The translations under genes were made by a program, and so were the position numbers. Below are positions 30,022 through 39,108 of a stretch of DNA of 64,000 bases, one piece after another. The stretch covers positions 248,001-312,000 of the forward strand of contig NZ_AP027042.1 of NCBI RefSeq assembly GCF_027924605.1. The letters are read 5' to 3'. The first letter of the stretch is position 1, and every line of letters begins with the position of its first letter. This DNA is from Dyella sp. GSA-30 (lineage in GTDB: Bacteria > Pseudomonadota > Gammaproteobacteria > Xanthomonadales > Rhodanobacteraceae). Under the pieces are notes generated by a model. The model ran no database searches, was not told the DNA's origin, and saw only the letters and a list, made by a program, of their open reading frames with translations.

Positions 30022-30420
30022 TAGAGGTATCGAATGGGGGTGCAGACGGCGCGTAAACGGCGTCCGGTCCCGCGACAATAAAGATCGGCCCGGGACGGGT
30101 GGATGAGGCGGCGCGTATGGAGATGAAGGCGCCGCACGGCGGGCGCGGCGGCTCCGCTGGCATAGGTGAAAGGACTCGCCGTCTTCCCCGAAAGACAAAT
30201 CCTTAGCGGCGACAAGGACTTGGAAGCCTTCTCACCTATGTCAACGGAACCGTCCGTTGCCGCCCTTGAATCACCTGGGTCCTGTCCTTAACTTACAGAG
30301 CAGTGGAGGTCCTTGCCTACCGGCATGGCCTCTAAAGACCGACCCCGCGCTTCATGGGCACCCCAGTGTAGCTGATGCAGGCCGCGCGGTCGTCAATACC
30401 CCCTACCCCTGGAGATTCCG
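30022..30420. other. 399-bp divergent intergenic region rhlB / trxA
   Basis: No coding potential that I would support. It contains the 80-nt symmetrical structured element at 30161-30240 and must hold the promoters for both rhlB (minus) and trxA (plus). A TTGACA on the minus strand (30238-30243) overlaps the edge of the structured element but has no convincing -10 at the right distance. Confidence 0.5.
30161..30240. ncRNA. Nested stem-loop element in the rhlB-trxA intergenic region
   Basis: The ends CATAGGTGA and TCACCTATG are perfect 9-bp complements, extended by AAGG/CCTT after one bulge. Inside, TCGCCG pairs with CGGCGA, and GTCTT pairs with AAGAC around a 6-nt loop. Three nested stems in 80 nt argue for a structured RNA, such as a leader or small RNA, or for a large protein-binding palindrome. 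The direction of transcription is not known; by position it would be in the rhlB leader on the minus strand. Confidence 0.5.
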
Positions 30421-30747
30421 GTGAGCGATTTGATTACCCATGTGAGCGACGACGGCTTCGAGCAGGAAGTGCTCCAGTCCGATACCCCGGTATTGCTGGA
30501 CTTCTGGGCGGAGTGGTGCGGTCCGTGCAAGGCCATCGCCCCGGCCCTGGAAGAGCTGGCCCAGCAGTACGAAGGCAAGCTGCGCATCGCCAAGATCAAT
30601 ATCGACCACAACCAGAAGACCCCCCGCACCTACAACGTGCGCGGCATCCCGACCCTGATGATCTTCAAGAACGGCAAGGTCGAAGCCACCCAGATCGGCG
30701 CCGTCAGCAAGGGCGCGCTGGCTCAGTTGATCGAGAAGACGATCTAA
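30421..30747 (+). CDS. trxA: Thioredoxin
   Basis: General cytosolic dithiol reductant, 108 aa. The active site WCGPCK is at residues 32-37 with the preceding LDFWAE strand, cis-Pro in RGIPTLMIF, and the final helix. The GTG start has GGAGA upstream. Between rhlB (divergent) and rho (downstream), as in E. coli. Confidence 0.97.
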   Translation: MSDLITHVSDDGFEQEVLQSDTPVLLDFWAEWCGPCKAIAPALEELAQQYEGKLRIAKINIDHNQKTPRTYNVRGIPTLMIFKNGKVEATQIGAVSKGALAQLIEKTI

Positions 30748-30764
30748 GTTTTTAAAGCGACGAG

Positions 30765-30790
30765 GGGCGGGGAACCTGTGTTCCCCGCCC
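30765..30790 (+). terminator. Strong GC hairpin between trxA and rho
   Basis: Perfect 11-bp stem GGGCGGGGAAC / GTTCCCCGCCC with a 4-nt loop, 17 bp after the trxA stop. No U-run follows, so it could be a 3'-end stabiliser, a Rho-assisted termination site, or an attenuator in the rho leader. Confidence 0.5.
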
Positions 30791-30978
30791 TGGAAACGGC
30801 CCGGACATCACGTTTCGGGCTTTTTGAACGCCTCTTTCGCCCCAGCCGCTTTACGTAGCCGCGCGGCGAGTGCTAGATTGAATACGTCAGTCGGGACCTC
30901 GCTGTCCCCCGCGCGCTTCGCGCCGACGACAATCACACCCTCCTTCCTGTAATTACGGCGCCCCCACGAGGTTTGCCC

Positions 30979-32802
30979 GTGTCCGATATCATCGATACCA
31001 AAGAATCCAACGACGCAACCAGCGCCGATGCCAAACCGGCATCCGAAACGCCGCGTACCCGAGCACCGCGCAAATCCGCGGCAGCGGCGGCGGCCAGCGC
31101 TGAAAGCACCCGCCCGGAGAAATCCGCGAGCGACATTCCCGCCGAGCGCCCCGCCCCTGCGGCAGAGCGTTCCGCACCAGTCGACGCTCCCGCCCCTGTG
31201 CAGGCCAGCCTGCCAGTCGAGCAGCCGAACCAAAACGCCTCTGGCGACAACAATGCGCCACGCCCGCAGACCGAAGCCCGCGAGGGCGGCCAGCAACAAG
31301 GTGGCCAGGGTCAGCACCAGGGCGGCGGTTTCCAGAATCGCAACGACCGCAATGACCGAAACGATCGCGGTCGCCGCCGCCGCCATGAGCGCAACGATCG
31401 CAACGAGCGCGGGCCTGAGCGTGGCAACAACAATCCCAATCCGCAGCAGCGCAACCAGGGCGGCGGCAACAACCACCCGCGCAACAACAACGGCTTGCCG
31501 GTGGACGACGATTACGCCGATGCCGGCAGCAACGATCGCCTGATCAACCTCACCGAGCTCAAGCGCAAGAACGCGATCCAGCTGCTGGAATTCGCCGAAT
31601 CGCTGGGTATCCAGGAAGGCGTCGCACGTGCACGCAAGCAGGATGTGGTCTTCAATATCTTGAAGGCTCACGCTCGCTCCGGCGGTGGCATCTGGGCCGA
31701 AGGCGTGCTGGAAATCCTGCAGGACGGCTTCGGCTTCCTGCGCTCGGCCGATGAGTCCTACCTGGCAGGCCCGGACGACATCTACGTGTCGCCCAGCCAG
31801 ATCCGCCGCTTCAACCTGCGCACCGGCGACTACATCACCGGACGCGTGCGTCACCCGAAGGAAGGCGAGCGTTACTTCGCCATGCTCAAGGTCGACGACA
31901 TCAACGGCGATCCGCCGGAAGCGTCGAAGAACAAGCTGCTGTTCGAAAACCTGACTCCGCTGTTCCCGCGCAAGTCGTTCAAGCTCGAGCGCGGCAACGG
32001 TTCGACCGAGGACATCACCGGCCGTATTCTCGACCTGGTGGCGCCGATCGGCCGCGGCCAGCGCGGCCTGATCGTGTCGCAGCCCAAGTCCGGTAAGACG
32101 ATGATGCTGCAGAACATCGCGCAGGCCATCCAGTACAACCATCCTGACGTCCATCTGATCATGCTGTTGATCGACGAGCGTCCGGAAGAAGTCACCGAAA
32201 TCGCGCGCACCGTGCGCGCCGAAGTGATCAGCTCCACCTTCGACGAACCGGCCGTGCGCCACGTGCAGGTCGCCGAAATGGTGATCGAGCGCGCCAAGCG
32301 CCTGGTCGAGCACAAGAAGGACGTAGTGATCCTGCTCGATTCGATCACCCGCCTCGCCCGCGCCTACAACACCGTGGTGCCGAGCTCCGGCAAGGTGCTC
32401 ACCGGCGGTGTCGACGCCAACGCATTGCAGCGCCCGAAGCGCTTCTTCGGTGCGGCGCGTAACGTCGAAGAAGGCGGCTCGCTGACCATCATCGCCACCG
32501 CGCTGACCGACACGGGCAGCAAGATGGACGAGGTGATCTACGAAGAGTTCAAGGGCACGGGCAACATGGAAGTGCACCTGAGCCGCCGCATCTCCGAAAA
32601 GCGCGTCTACCCGGCCATCGACATCAACCGCTCCGGCACCCGCCGCGAAGACCTGCTGATCGACCCGGACTTGCTCGCCAAGATCTGGATCCTGCGCAAG
32701 CTGCTGCATCCGATGGACGAGCTGGCGGCGATGGAGTTCATGCTCGACAAGATGAAGAACACCAAGTCGAACGACGAGTTCTTCAATTCGATGAAGCGCT
32801 GA
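30979..32802 (+). CDS. rho: Transcription termination factor Rho with long N-terminal extension
   Basis: Hexameric RNA-dependent ATPase that ends transcription. 607 aa, about 190 more than E. coli Rho; the Walker A lysine is Lys373 (PKSGKT) against 181 in E. coli. The core is typical: [20 protein letters not shown], the cold-shock-like RNA-binding domain ([15 protein letters not shown]), [12 protein letters not shown]. The extension (about residues 15-180) is low complexity, first Ala/Pro/Glu-rich, then rich in Asn, Arg, Gly and Gln ([22 protein letters not shown]), probably disordered. The GTG start has GAGG eight bases upstream and gives the family start SDIIDTKE. A strong terminator follows. 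Confidence 0.95.
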   Translation: MSDIIDTKESNDATSADAKPASETPRTRAPRKSAAAAAASAESTRPEKSASDIPAERPAPAAERSAPVDAPAPVQASLPVEQPNQNASGDNNAPRPQTEAREGGQQQGGQGQHQGGGFQNRNDRNDRNDRGRRRRHERNDRNERGPERGNNNPNPQQRNQGGGNNHPRNNNGLPVDDDYADAGSNDRLINLTELKRKNAIQLLEFAESLGIQEGVARARKQDVVFNILKAHARSGGGIWAEGVLEILQDGFGFLRSADESYLAGPDDIYVSPSQIRRFNLRTGDYITGRVRHPKEGERYFAMLKVDDINGDPPEASKNKLLFENLTPLFPRKSFKLERGNGSTEDITGRILDLVAPIGRGQRGLIVSQPKSGKTMMLQNIAQAIQYNHPDVHLIMLLIDERPEEVTEIARTVRAEVISSTFDEPAVRHVQVAEMVIERAKRLVEHKKDVVILLDSITRLARAYNTVVPSSGKVLTGGVDANALQRPKRFFGAARNVEEGGSLTIIATALTDTGSKMDEVIYEEFKGTGNMEVHLSRRISEKRVYPAIDINRSGTRREDLLIDPDLLAKIWILRKLLHPMDELAAMEFMLDKMKNTKSNDEFFNSMKR

Positions 32803-32819
32803 GCGCTGCATGCGAATCT

Positions 32820-32848
32820 AAAAAAGCCGCCTTTGGGCGGCTTTTTTT
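32820..32848 (+). terminator. Rho-independent terminator of rho
   Basis: AGCCGCC-TTTG-GGCGGCT hairpin preceded by A-run and followed by TTTTTTT, 17 bp after the stop codon. Confidence 0.92.
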
Positions 32849-32940
32849 GCCTGCCGATTCGACATCGTGTTGGCATGTGCGCGATGTACTCTGGTTCCGT
32901 CGTCCACCAGACTCAGGGAATCTCGAAAACCCCTCCTAGT

Positions 32941-33067
32941 CGTCATCCCGGCGCAGGCCGGGACCCAGTGGCTTCGGTTTCCGGTTTTCGCGGCAGAGCT
33001 GATTCGTATTGGTTCTCGCGATAACCGATCACAAAGTCACTGGGTCCCGGCCTGCGCCGGGATGACG
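32941..33067. repeat. CGTCATCCCGGC inverted repeat, copy c
   Basis: Perfect 30-bp arms (32941-32970 and 33038-33067) around a 67-nt centre. The left flank (GAATCTCGAAAA..CCTCCTAGT) resembles the left flank of the copy at 48411, so the mobile unit may be longer than the arms. Confidence 0.9.
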
Positions 33068-33115
33068 ATAGGGAAAACCGAGGTTATTCGAGTTCGCTTT
33101 TCAACCCGGAAGCCT

Positions 33116-34246
33116 ATGGCCATGAATGCACCTGCAATCACGATCCGATCCGGCGAACTGGTCGCGCTACGCCTTTTCGATATCGCCTACGGCATCGATC
33201 TGACCCAGTCCGAATCGCTGTGGGCGGCGCACGTCGGCGGTACGACCAGCCGTACGCATCTGGCCAGCACGCCGACCAAGGCGATTGCCTTCGAGGTTCC
33301 GCCGCTGCGTCTTTCGCTCGATCCGATTGATTTGATGCTGGGCTCGGAGAAAGTCGTCACCGAAGCCTCGGTGCGCCTGTACGACTTCGGTGTGGCGGCA
33401 CTCGCCGTGCGTGTCAAAGTCACCGACATCTCATGGGACACATTCGTCGAACGCTTCGACGCGCTCGATCAGGCAGCCGGACCCGATACACCAGCGCCGT
33501 TCTGGCTCACCTTGCTCGACCATGTTCGCGAGGTGATCGCGCCGGCGCTCGATCGACCGGCGCTGGATGCACGCCTGCAGGAAGACTATCTCCTGGGCAG
33601 CGTGTATGCATTCGATGAAGTAGTCGATGCCGCCTCGCTGAGTGAACGCGTCGATCTGATCCGTTTGCTGTCGGGTGAAACGCGCCCGCTTTCCGCAGCA
33701 GCCCGGCGGGATCTGCTTTCGCGCAGCTTTTCGTACTACGCCGACGACCTGGCCGTACTCACCTGGGATCGCGCCTTCATCTACGAACCGCGCGGCGACT
33801 CAGATGTCGCCGATGTCATCGAAGTGGCCAATGCACAGCTGGTCGAGTTTCGCTATTACGACACGCTGCTGGATGACGAATTGCCGCGCATGTACGACCG
33901 AGTGGAGGCCGCAAGACATCTGAGCTCGCTGTTTGCATCGCGCCGCTTTGCCCATCTTGCGAGGCACTTGCACACCCTGGTGGCCGAAGTGACCCAACTG
34001 ACCGAAAAGGTCGACAACGCCCTGCAGGTCACCGAAGACGTCTATCTGTCGCGTGTATACAGCGCGGCGCTTGGGCTTTTCCGCGTTCCCACGCTCAATG
34101 CCTCGGTGGACCGCAAGCTGGCGATTATTCGCGATACCTATGCTGCCCTTTACGATGAGGCGTCCAGCCGACGTGCCGAGCTGCTGGAAATCATCATTAT
34201 CGTCCTGATCATCACGGAAATCGCGGTGACGCTGCTGCTGCATTAG
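33116..34246 (+). CDS. RMND1/Sif2 family (DUF155-like) membrane-anchored protein
   Basis: 376 aa, function not established in bacteria. The C-terminal half matches the DUF155 pattern: IEVANAQLVEFRYYDTLLD, then a helical region (LTEKVDNALQVTEDVYLSRVYSA), DRKLAIIRDTYAALYDEAS, and a final membrane helix LLEIIIIVLIITEIAVTLLL at the extreme C-terminus. That suggests a tail-anchored protein facing the cytosol. The ATG at 33116 has GGA upstream; 33122 is a near alternative. Longer readings of the frame run into the palindromic repeat and are rejected. Eukaryotic homologues of this family act in mitochondrial translation, which says little about the role here. Confidence 0.75.
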   Translation: MAMNAPAITIRSGELVALRLFDIAYGIDLTQSESLWAAHVGGTTSRTHLASTPTKAIAFEVPPLRLSLDPIDLMLGSEKVVTEASVRLYDFGVAALAVRVKVTDISWDTFVERFDALDQAAGPDTPAPFWLTLLDHVREVIAPALDRPALDARLQEDYLLGSVYAFDEVVDAASLSERVDLIRLLSGETRPLSAAARRDLLSRSFSYYADDLAVLTWDRAFIYEPRGDSDVADVIEVANAQLVEFRYYDTLLDDELPRMYDRVEAARHLSSLFASRRFAHLARHLHTLVAEVTQLTEKVDNALQVTEDVYLSRVYSAALGLFRVPTLNASVDRKLAIIRDTYAALYDEASSRRAELLEIIIIVLIITEIAVTLLLH

Positions 34247-34369
34247 CCCGGACCCAGGTCCAGGCTGCCCTGGCCCTTTCCGCAGTCTTACGCGAGGCTT
34301 TCAATTATTTACGACGGAATCGGGAACAATGGCGACTTCAAAAACACCTTCCTGAGCCGTCCTGTCCTT

Positions 34370-35035
34370 ATGCGCATCCTGCTTGTCGAAGATGATCCCC
34401 TGGTCGCCGATGCCGTGGTCCGTGGCCTGTCCGCGGAAGGCTATGCGGTCGACCATACGGGAACGGCCGAATCGGTTGCGGCGATGCTGGAAGGCGCGCA
34501 TTACGACATGGCCATCATCGACCTGGGACTGCCCGGCGAAGACGGTTTCGGGCTGGTCCGACGCTTGCGCCGCTCGGGCAGCGCCCTGCCGATCCTGATC
34601 GCGACCGCGCGGGATGGCCTGGACGATCGGGTCAGCACGCTCGACCTGGGCGCCGACGACTACCTGGTCAAGCCCTTCGCCCTGCCGGAACTGGCGGCCC
34701 GCTGCCGCGCCCTGATCCGCCGCGCCACGGCGGCGACCTCGAACGAGCTCACCGTGGGGCTGCTGCGTATCGACCTGGCCGGCCGGCGCGTGCTCGATCG
34801 CGATGGGCGTGCGATCGAACTGACCCGGCGCGAATGGTCGATCCTGGAGTGCCTGGCGCATCACGGCGGCCGCGTGGTTAGCAAGGAGCGCCTGATCCAG
34901 GCGATTGCCGGCTGGGACGAGGACATCTCCAGCAACGCGATCGAAGTGCATGTCTCGCGCCTGCGCAGCAAGCTCGAAGGCTCGGCGACCGTGCGCGGCA
35001 TCCGCGGGCTCGGTTACCGCCTTGAAGACATTTAA
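34370..35035 (+). CDS. OmpR/PhoP family response regulator (TctD/QseB-like)
   Basis: 221 aa. Receiver with EDD (residues 7-9), phospho-acceptor Asp51 (IIDLGLPGEDG) and VKPFALPEL; C-terminal winged helix with NAIEVHVSRLRSKLEG and IRGLGYRL. Overlaps the following kinase gene by 14 bp. The target genes are unknown; by position gshA, downstream of the kinase, is one candidate. Confidence 0.93.
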   Translation: MRILLVEDDPLVADAVVRGLSAEGYAVDHTGTAESVAAMLEGAHYDMAIIDLGLPGEDGFGLVRRLRRSGSALPILIATARDGLDDRVSTLDLGADDYLVKPFALPELAARCRALIRRATAATSNELTVGLLRIDLAGRRVLDRDGRAIELTRREWSILECLAHHGGRVVSKERLIQAIAGWDEDISSNAIEVHVSRLRSKLEGSATVRGIRGLGYRLEDI

Positions 35036-36422
35036 AGCGTGGCTACAACGCGTCGGCGCGAGCCTGCGCGGACGCTTGTTGATCTATCTGATCGGGCCGC
35101 TGCTGCTCCTGCTGGTGCTGGGCATCGCGGTCGATCATCGCGTCATCATTACGCCGATCTACAGCGCGTTCGATCGTTCGCTATCGCGTGCCGCAGTGGC
35201 GATCACCGCGCATATCCACCGCGCACCGGACGGCAGCCTGGACATCCCCCTGCCCGACCGGCCGCCACCGCCGTTGCGCTCGACCATCCACGAGCAGTTC
35301 TACTACCGGGTCAGCCGGCCCAGCGGCGAAACGGTGGCAGGGACGAATGATTTGCCAATCGTGCCTACAACGACCTCGCTCTCGCGCGATATGGCCTATG
35401 GCGATGTCACCTATCGGGGCGAGCTATTGCGTGCAGTCAGCTACCGTACCGATGAAGCAGGCGAGCCGTTGATCGTCACCGCGGCGGAAACGCCACATCG
35501 ACGCGATCGCGCCATGCAACGCATGGATCTCGCCCTGGGCGTCAACGATACGGTGCAGATGCTGCTGACCCTGGCTGTCGCCCTGGCGGGTATCGCCATT
35601 GCGATGCGTCCGCTGCGTCGCCTGCAAGCTCAGATCTCGCGCAGTACACCGCAGACGCTTGAGCCGATGATGATCGACAAAGTGCCTTCGGAAGTGCAGC
35701 CGCTGGTCGATTCGCTCAACACCTTGCTGACCACGGTGCGCGACTCCAGCCTCGCGCAACAGCATTTTCTTGCCAATGCCGCCCACCAGTTGCGCACGCC
35801 GCTGACCGGCCTGAAGGCGCAGCTTGAAGTGCTTGGCCGCGAGGCCGCCGGCACGCCGCTGGAAGAACGAATCGAACGCCTGCACGGCGGCGTCGACCGT
35901 CTCGCCCATACGGCCAATCAGCTGCTGGCGCTGGCACGCGCGGAACCGTCAGCGCACCGCGCCAGTCACTTCGGCTCGATCGATATCGCCGCCCTGATTG
36001 GCGACATCATCGGCAGCTCGCTCGATCGCGCGATCGAACGCGATATCGATCTTGGCGCCGAATGTCAGCCGGCACACGTGCTCGGTGTCTATTGGTTGCT
36101 GCACGAGCTGTTGCTCAACTTGCTCGACAACGCATTGCAATACACGCCGCCGGGCGGACACGTCACCCTGCGTTGCGGCGTGGACGAGGGCATACCGTTC
36201 CTCGAAGTGGAAGACGATGGTCCCGGCATCCCGCCGGCCGAACGCGAGCGGGTGCGCGAACGCTACTACCGTGGCACCGGTAGCGAAGGCGACGGGACCG
36301 GCCTGGGATTGGCGATCGTCGACGAGGCGGCCAAGGCCCACAGCGGTCGTTTCCTGATCCTCGACGGCCAGCGCGGACACGGTGTGCGCATGCGCATCGA
36401 ATTCCCGCGCGAGGGTGGCTAG
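35022..36422 (+). CDS. Sensor histidine kinase (TctE/QseC-like)
   Basis: 466 aa, inner membrane. TM1 about residues 19-37, a periplasmic domain of the 2CSK_N type (about 38-175), TM2 about 178-194, HisKA with His255 in ANAAHQLRTPLTGL, HATPase_c with NLLDNALQYTPPGG and DDGPGIP and GTGLGLAIV. The TTG at 35022 is chosen because no ATG or GTG lies between it and TM1, and it overlaps the regulator gene, as often seen for such pairs. Confidence 0.9.
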   Translation: MKTFKAWLQRVGASLRGRLLIYLIGPLLLLLVLGIAVDHRVIITPIYSAFDRSLSRAAVAITAHIHRAPDGSLDIPLPDRPPPPLRSTIHEQFYYRVSRPSGETVAGTNDLPIVPTTTSLSRDMAYGDVTYRGELLRAVSYRTDEAGEPLIVTAAETPHRRDRAMQRMDLALGVNDTVQMLLTLAVALAGIAIAMRPLRRLQAQISRSTPQTLEPMMIDKVPSEVQPLVDSLNTLLTTVRDSSLAQQHFLANAAHQLRTPLTGLKAQLEVLGREAAGTPLEERIERLHGGVDRLAHTANQLLALARAEPSAHRASHFGSIDIAALIGDIIGSSLDRAIERDIDLGAECQPAHVLGVYWLLHELLLNLLDNALQYTPPGGHVTLRCGVDEGIPFLEVEDDGPGIPPAERERVRERYYRGTGSEGDGTGLGLAIVDEAAKAHSGRFLILDGQRGHGVRMRIEFPREGG

Positions 36423-36590
36423 GCGCCGCTCTCCAGGCGCAAGCTTTCACGCCCGCCGGACTGCCCCGCTGTCATCCGCTTGGGCGTTTCAGGCCCTACA
36501 ATCACTTCTTCCGGTCGCCGGCCCTGGACGGCCTTTGAAATCGCCACTCCCACCCCCATAGGGAGTGGCTGCCCAGACGAGGAGTCACCC

Positions 36591-37958
36591 GTGTCCATTC
36601 CCAGTGCCGTCAAGAGCACGCCGATCGGCAGCCGCCAGCAGCTTGCCGATTACCTCGCCGCCGGCGAAAAGCCGCGCGAAGCCTGGCGCATCGGCACCGA
36701 GCACGAGAAATTCGGTTTCCGCAACGACGACTTGCGCCCACCCACCTTCGACGGCGACCGCGGCATTCGCGTACTGCTGGAGACCCTGGCCGTACGTTAC
36801 GGCTGGGACGTGGCACGCGAGGGCGAGAACCCGGTAGCGCTATCGCGCGACAAAGCCTCGATCACCCTGGAGCCGGCAGGCCAGCTGGAACTGTCCGGCG
36901 CACCGCTGGAAACCATTCATCAGACCTGTTGCGAAGTGAATTCGCATCTGGAAGAAGTGCGTTCGGTCGCCGACGAGCTAGGCATCGGCTTTCTCGGCAT
37001 GGGCTTCCAGCCCAAATGGCGCCGCGACGAAATGCCATGGATGCCCAAGGGCCGCTACAAGATCATGCGCGAGTACATGCCCAAGGTCGGCTCGCTCGGC
37101 CTGGACATGATGACGCGTACCTGCACCGTGCAGGTGAACCTCGATTTCTCCAGCGAAGCGGACATGGTGAAGAAATTTCGCGCCAGTCTCGCCCTGCAAC
37201 CGATCGCCACGGCACTGTTTGCCGATTCACCGTTTACGGAAGGACGTCCAAACGGTTATCTGTCCTATCGCTCGCACGTATGGACCGATACCGACAAGGA
37301 TCGTACGGGCATGCTCGACTTCGTCTTCGATCAGAGCTTTGGTTACGAGCGCTATGTCGACTACATGCTCGATGTACCGATGTACTTCAGCTATCAGGAT
37401 GGCCGCTACATTGATCTTTCGGGCCAGGACTTCAAGCGCTTCATGGAAGGCAAGCTCGCCGCCGTGCCGGGCACACATGCCACCATGCGCGACTGGGCCG
37501 ACCACCTGACCACCGCTTTCCCGGAAGTGCGCCTTAAGCAGTACCTGGAAATGCGCGGCGCCGATGGCGGCCCCTGGGGCCGACTGTGCGCCCTGCCGGC
37601 GCTGTGGGTCGGCTTGTTGTACGACGATGAAGCACTCGATGCGGCGTGGGACCTGGTCAAGGATTTCACCCGCGAAGAACGTCATGCCTTGCGCGACGGC
37701 GTGCCCAAGGAAGCGTTGAAACTGAAATTCCGCAACTACAGCGTGCGGGAGCTGGCTCAGGAAACGCTGAAGATCGCAGTGCATGGCCTGAAGCGTCGCA
37801 ACAAGCTCAACAAGCATGGCGCCGATGAAAGCCTGTTCCTGGAGCCACTGATCGAAATTGCCGAAGCTAACCAGACGCCGGCGGAGCGCAAGCTTGAGCT
37901 GTTCCATGGCGCATGGGGCGGAAGCGTAGATCCGGTGTTCAAGCAGTTTGCTTATTGA
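36591..37958 (+). CDS. gshA: Glutamate-cysteine ligase (GCS2/plant-alphaproteobacterial type)
   Basis: First and rate-limiting step of glutathione synthesis, joining glutamate and cysteine with ATP in the cytosol. 455 aa. The sequence ([12 protein letters not shown] near the N-terminus, [41 protein letters not shown]) is of the class shared by alphaproteobacteria, Xanthomonadales and plants, unrelated to E. coli GshA. The GTG start has GAGGAG eight bases upstream. A bidirectional terminator follows. Confidence 0.94.
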   Translation: MSIPSAVKSTPIGSRQQLADYLAAGEKPREAWRIGTEHEKFGFRNDDLRPPTFDGDRGIRVLLETLAVRYGWDVAREGENPVALSRDKASITLEPAGQLELSGAPLETIHQTCCEVNSHLEEVRSVADELGIGFLGMGFQPKWRRDEMPWMPKGRYKIMREYMPKVGSLGLDMMTRTCTVQVNLDFSSEADMVKKFRASLALQPIATALFADSPFTEGRPNGYLSYRSHVWTDTDKDRTGMLDFVFDQSFGYERYVDYMLDVPMYFSYQDGRYIDLSGQDFKRFMEGKLAAVPGTHATMRDWADHLTTAFPEVRLKQYLEMRGADGGPWGRLCALPALWVGLLYDDEALDAAWDLVKDFTREERHALRDGVPKEALKLKFRNYSVRELAQETLKIAVHGLKRRNKLNKHGADESLFLEPLIEIAEANQTPAERKLELFHGAWGGSVDPVFKQFAY

Positions 37959-37989
37959 GGCCGACCAGCGGCCTGACCATCTGTGATAG

Positions 37990-38020
37990 AAAAAAAGCCG
38001 GCTCATGTGCCGGCTTTTTT
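37990..38020. terminator. Bidirectional terminator between gshA and doxX
   Basis: A-run, AGCCGGC-TCATGT-GCCGGCT hairpin, T-run. Serves gshA on the plus strand and the DoxX gene on the minus strand. Confidence 0.9.
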
Positions 38021-38030
38021 CTTTTCATCA

Positions 38031-38492
38031 TCACTCTTTCGTTCGAATACCCAGCCAACGGGCCAGCAACGTATCCAGACTCACCTTGCCCGGGCCGGCC
38101 ATCAGCAGCCAGAAGAAAATCAGGATGTAGACCGTTTCGTCGGCTTCCACGAATTCGTCGATGCCCTGGAAATTGGCCGACACCACCAGCACGATCGCCA
38201 CGACCATGTTGATGATCATCGGAATGCTCACCAGGCGGGTGAACAGGCCCAGCATGATGAGCGCGCCGCCAACGAGCTCGGTCCAGGCCGAGAGCGCGGC
38301 ACTGAAGGCGGGAAAAGGAACGCCCCAGCCCATGAAGCGCTGGGTGAAACCGTCCAGGTTTTGCACCTTGGCAATGCCCGTTTCCAACCAGAAATAACCG
38401 AAGGAAAGACGAGCCGCCAACGGGCCAAGCCAGCGGACTCCATAGAGGAAGTCGAGCAGGCGCGAAGAAATATCGGCAATGGGCTGACGCAT
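38031..38492 (-). CDS. DoxX family membrane protein
   Basis: 153 aa with four hydrophobic helices and the DoxX pattern RLSFGYFWLETGIAKVQNLDGF near residue 28 and WTELVGGALIMLGLFTR near residue 70. In bufferin/gig-type clusters a DoxX protein accompanies the peptide, DUF692 and DUF2063 genes. Here it is divergent from them, 270 bp away, so it may be shared with that system or independent. Biochemical activity is not established. Confidence 0.85.
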   Translation of the reverse strand: MRQPIADISSRLLDFLYGVRWLGPLAARLSFGYFWLETGIAKVQNLDGFTQRFMGWGVPFPAFSAALSAWTELVGGALIMLGLFTRLVSIPMIINMVVAIVLVVSANFQGIDEFVEADETVYILIFFWLLMAGPGKVSLDTLLARWLGIRTKE

Positions 38493-38592
38493 GTAGGCAA
38501 ATCCGGGCAGGTGAGAGTCGGCTCATGATGCAGGTGCACAATGCCGCGCCGCCATGTTCGCCCGTCCGGCCTTTCTTGCTCTGCGTCCTTTC

Positions 38593-38606
38593 CTACAGGT
38601 TTGTAG
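38593..38606. promoter_or_regulatory. Small palindrome upstream of the peptide gene
   Basis: CTACA-GGTT-TGTAG lies about 160 bp before the peptide start, followed by CGGATACAAAAT at about 38620-38631, which could serve as a -10 region. An ECF-sigma type promoter is possible but unproven. Confidence 0.3.
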
Positions 38607-38762
38607 TCCAAGCCGGACGATCGGATACAAAATGCAGATGCCCGGTGGCAGTCACGGCCGATGGACAGGACCAGAATGGTACCCGTCGAGCATGGCCGGC
38701 TTTCTCACGGGGCCCCGGCACGACACCCCAAAATCAATCCGATTCACTCAGGAGTTACCTCT

Positions 38763-39032
38763 ATGAAGCTCAACAAGATCAACGGTGGTGCCATGGCCCT
38801 GGCGGTTGCCGGTCTGTTTGCCGTGACTTCCATGAACGCCGCAGCCGACAACCACGGCGCCCAGGGCGACAGCGCAAAGGTCAAGTGCGAGCACTCCTCG
38901 TCCTGTAAGGGCCATGGCGCGTGCAAGCAGGCCAGCAATGCATGCAAGGGCCAGAACGCCTGTAAGGGCCAGGGCTTCACCATGCAGAAGAGCCAGGCCG
39001 ACTGCGACGCTGCGCAGGCTTCCGCCAAGTAA
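38763..39032 (+). CDS. Secreted six-cysteine peptide, candidate bufferin-like RiPP precursor
   Basis: 89 aa. Sec signal peptide (residues 1-28, hydrophobic core [13 protein letters not shown], cleavage after NAAA). The mature part carries Cys42, 48, 54, 61, 67 and 81; four of them begin the repeated CKG/CKQ steps [24 protein letters not shown]. It lies directly before a DUF692 (MNIO) enzyme and a DUF2063 protein, the modification pair of bufferin-type peptides, in which cysteines are oxidised and the product is thought to sequester copper. The core motif differs from the EGKCG-type core of the better-known family. Strong AGGAG upstream. Function here is inferred from context. Confidence 0.8.
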   Translation: MKLNKINGGAMALAVAGLFAVTSMNAAADNHGAQGDSAKVKCEHSSSCKGHGACKQASNACKGQNACKGQGFTMQKSQADCDAAQASAK

Positions 39033-39040
39033 GGCACTGT

Positions 39041-39081
39041 GCGGAGCTTTCGGCACCCTCGTGACGAAAGCTCCGCCTTTT
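39041..39081 (+). terminator. Hairpin plus T-run between the peptide and enzyme genes
   Basis: Perfect 12-bp arms GCGGAGCTTTCG / CGAAAGCTCCGC (39041-39052, 39065-39076) followed by CTTTTTG. It sits 9 bp after the peptide stop and 28 bp before the MNIO start. It looks like a partial terminator that would let the peptide mRNA be more abundant than the enzyme mRNA. Confidence 0.8.
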
Positions 39082-39108
39082 TGTTTTCTTCAAGCTCCAG
39101 GTTCCGTC

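Noticed and set aside
30808-32811. 667-codon minus-strand open frame
   Set aside because: Antisense to rho over its whole length; no recognisable motif, and rho itself is unmistakable.
32867-33115. N-terminal extension of the DUF155-like protein
   Set aside because: The extra 83 residues are translation of the CGTCATCCCGGC repeat (the familiar VIPAQAGTQ/PACAGMT pattern), not protein sequence.
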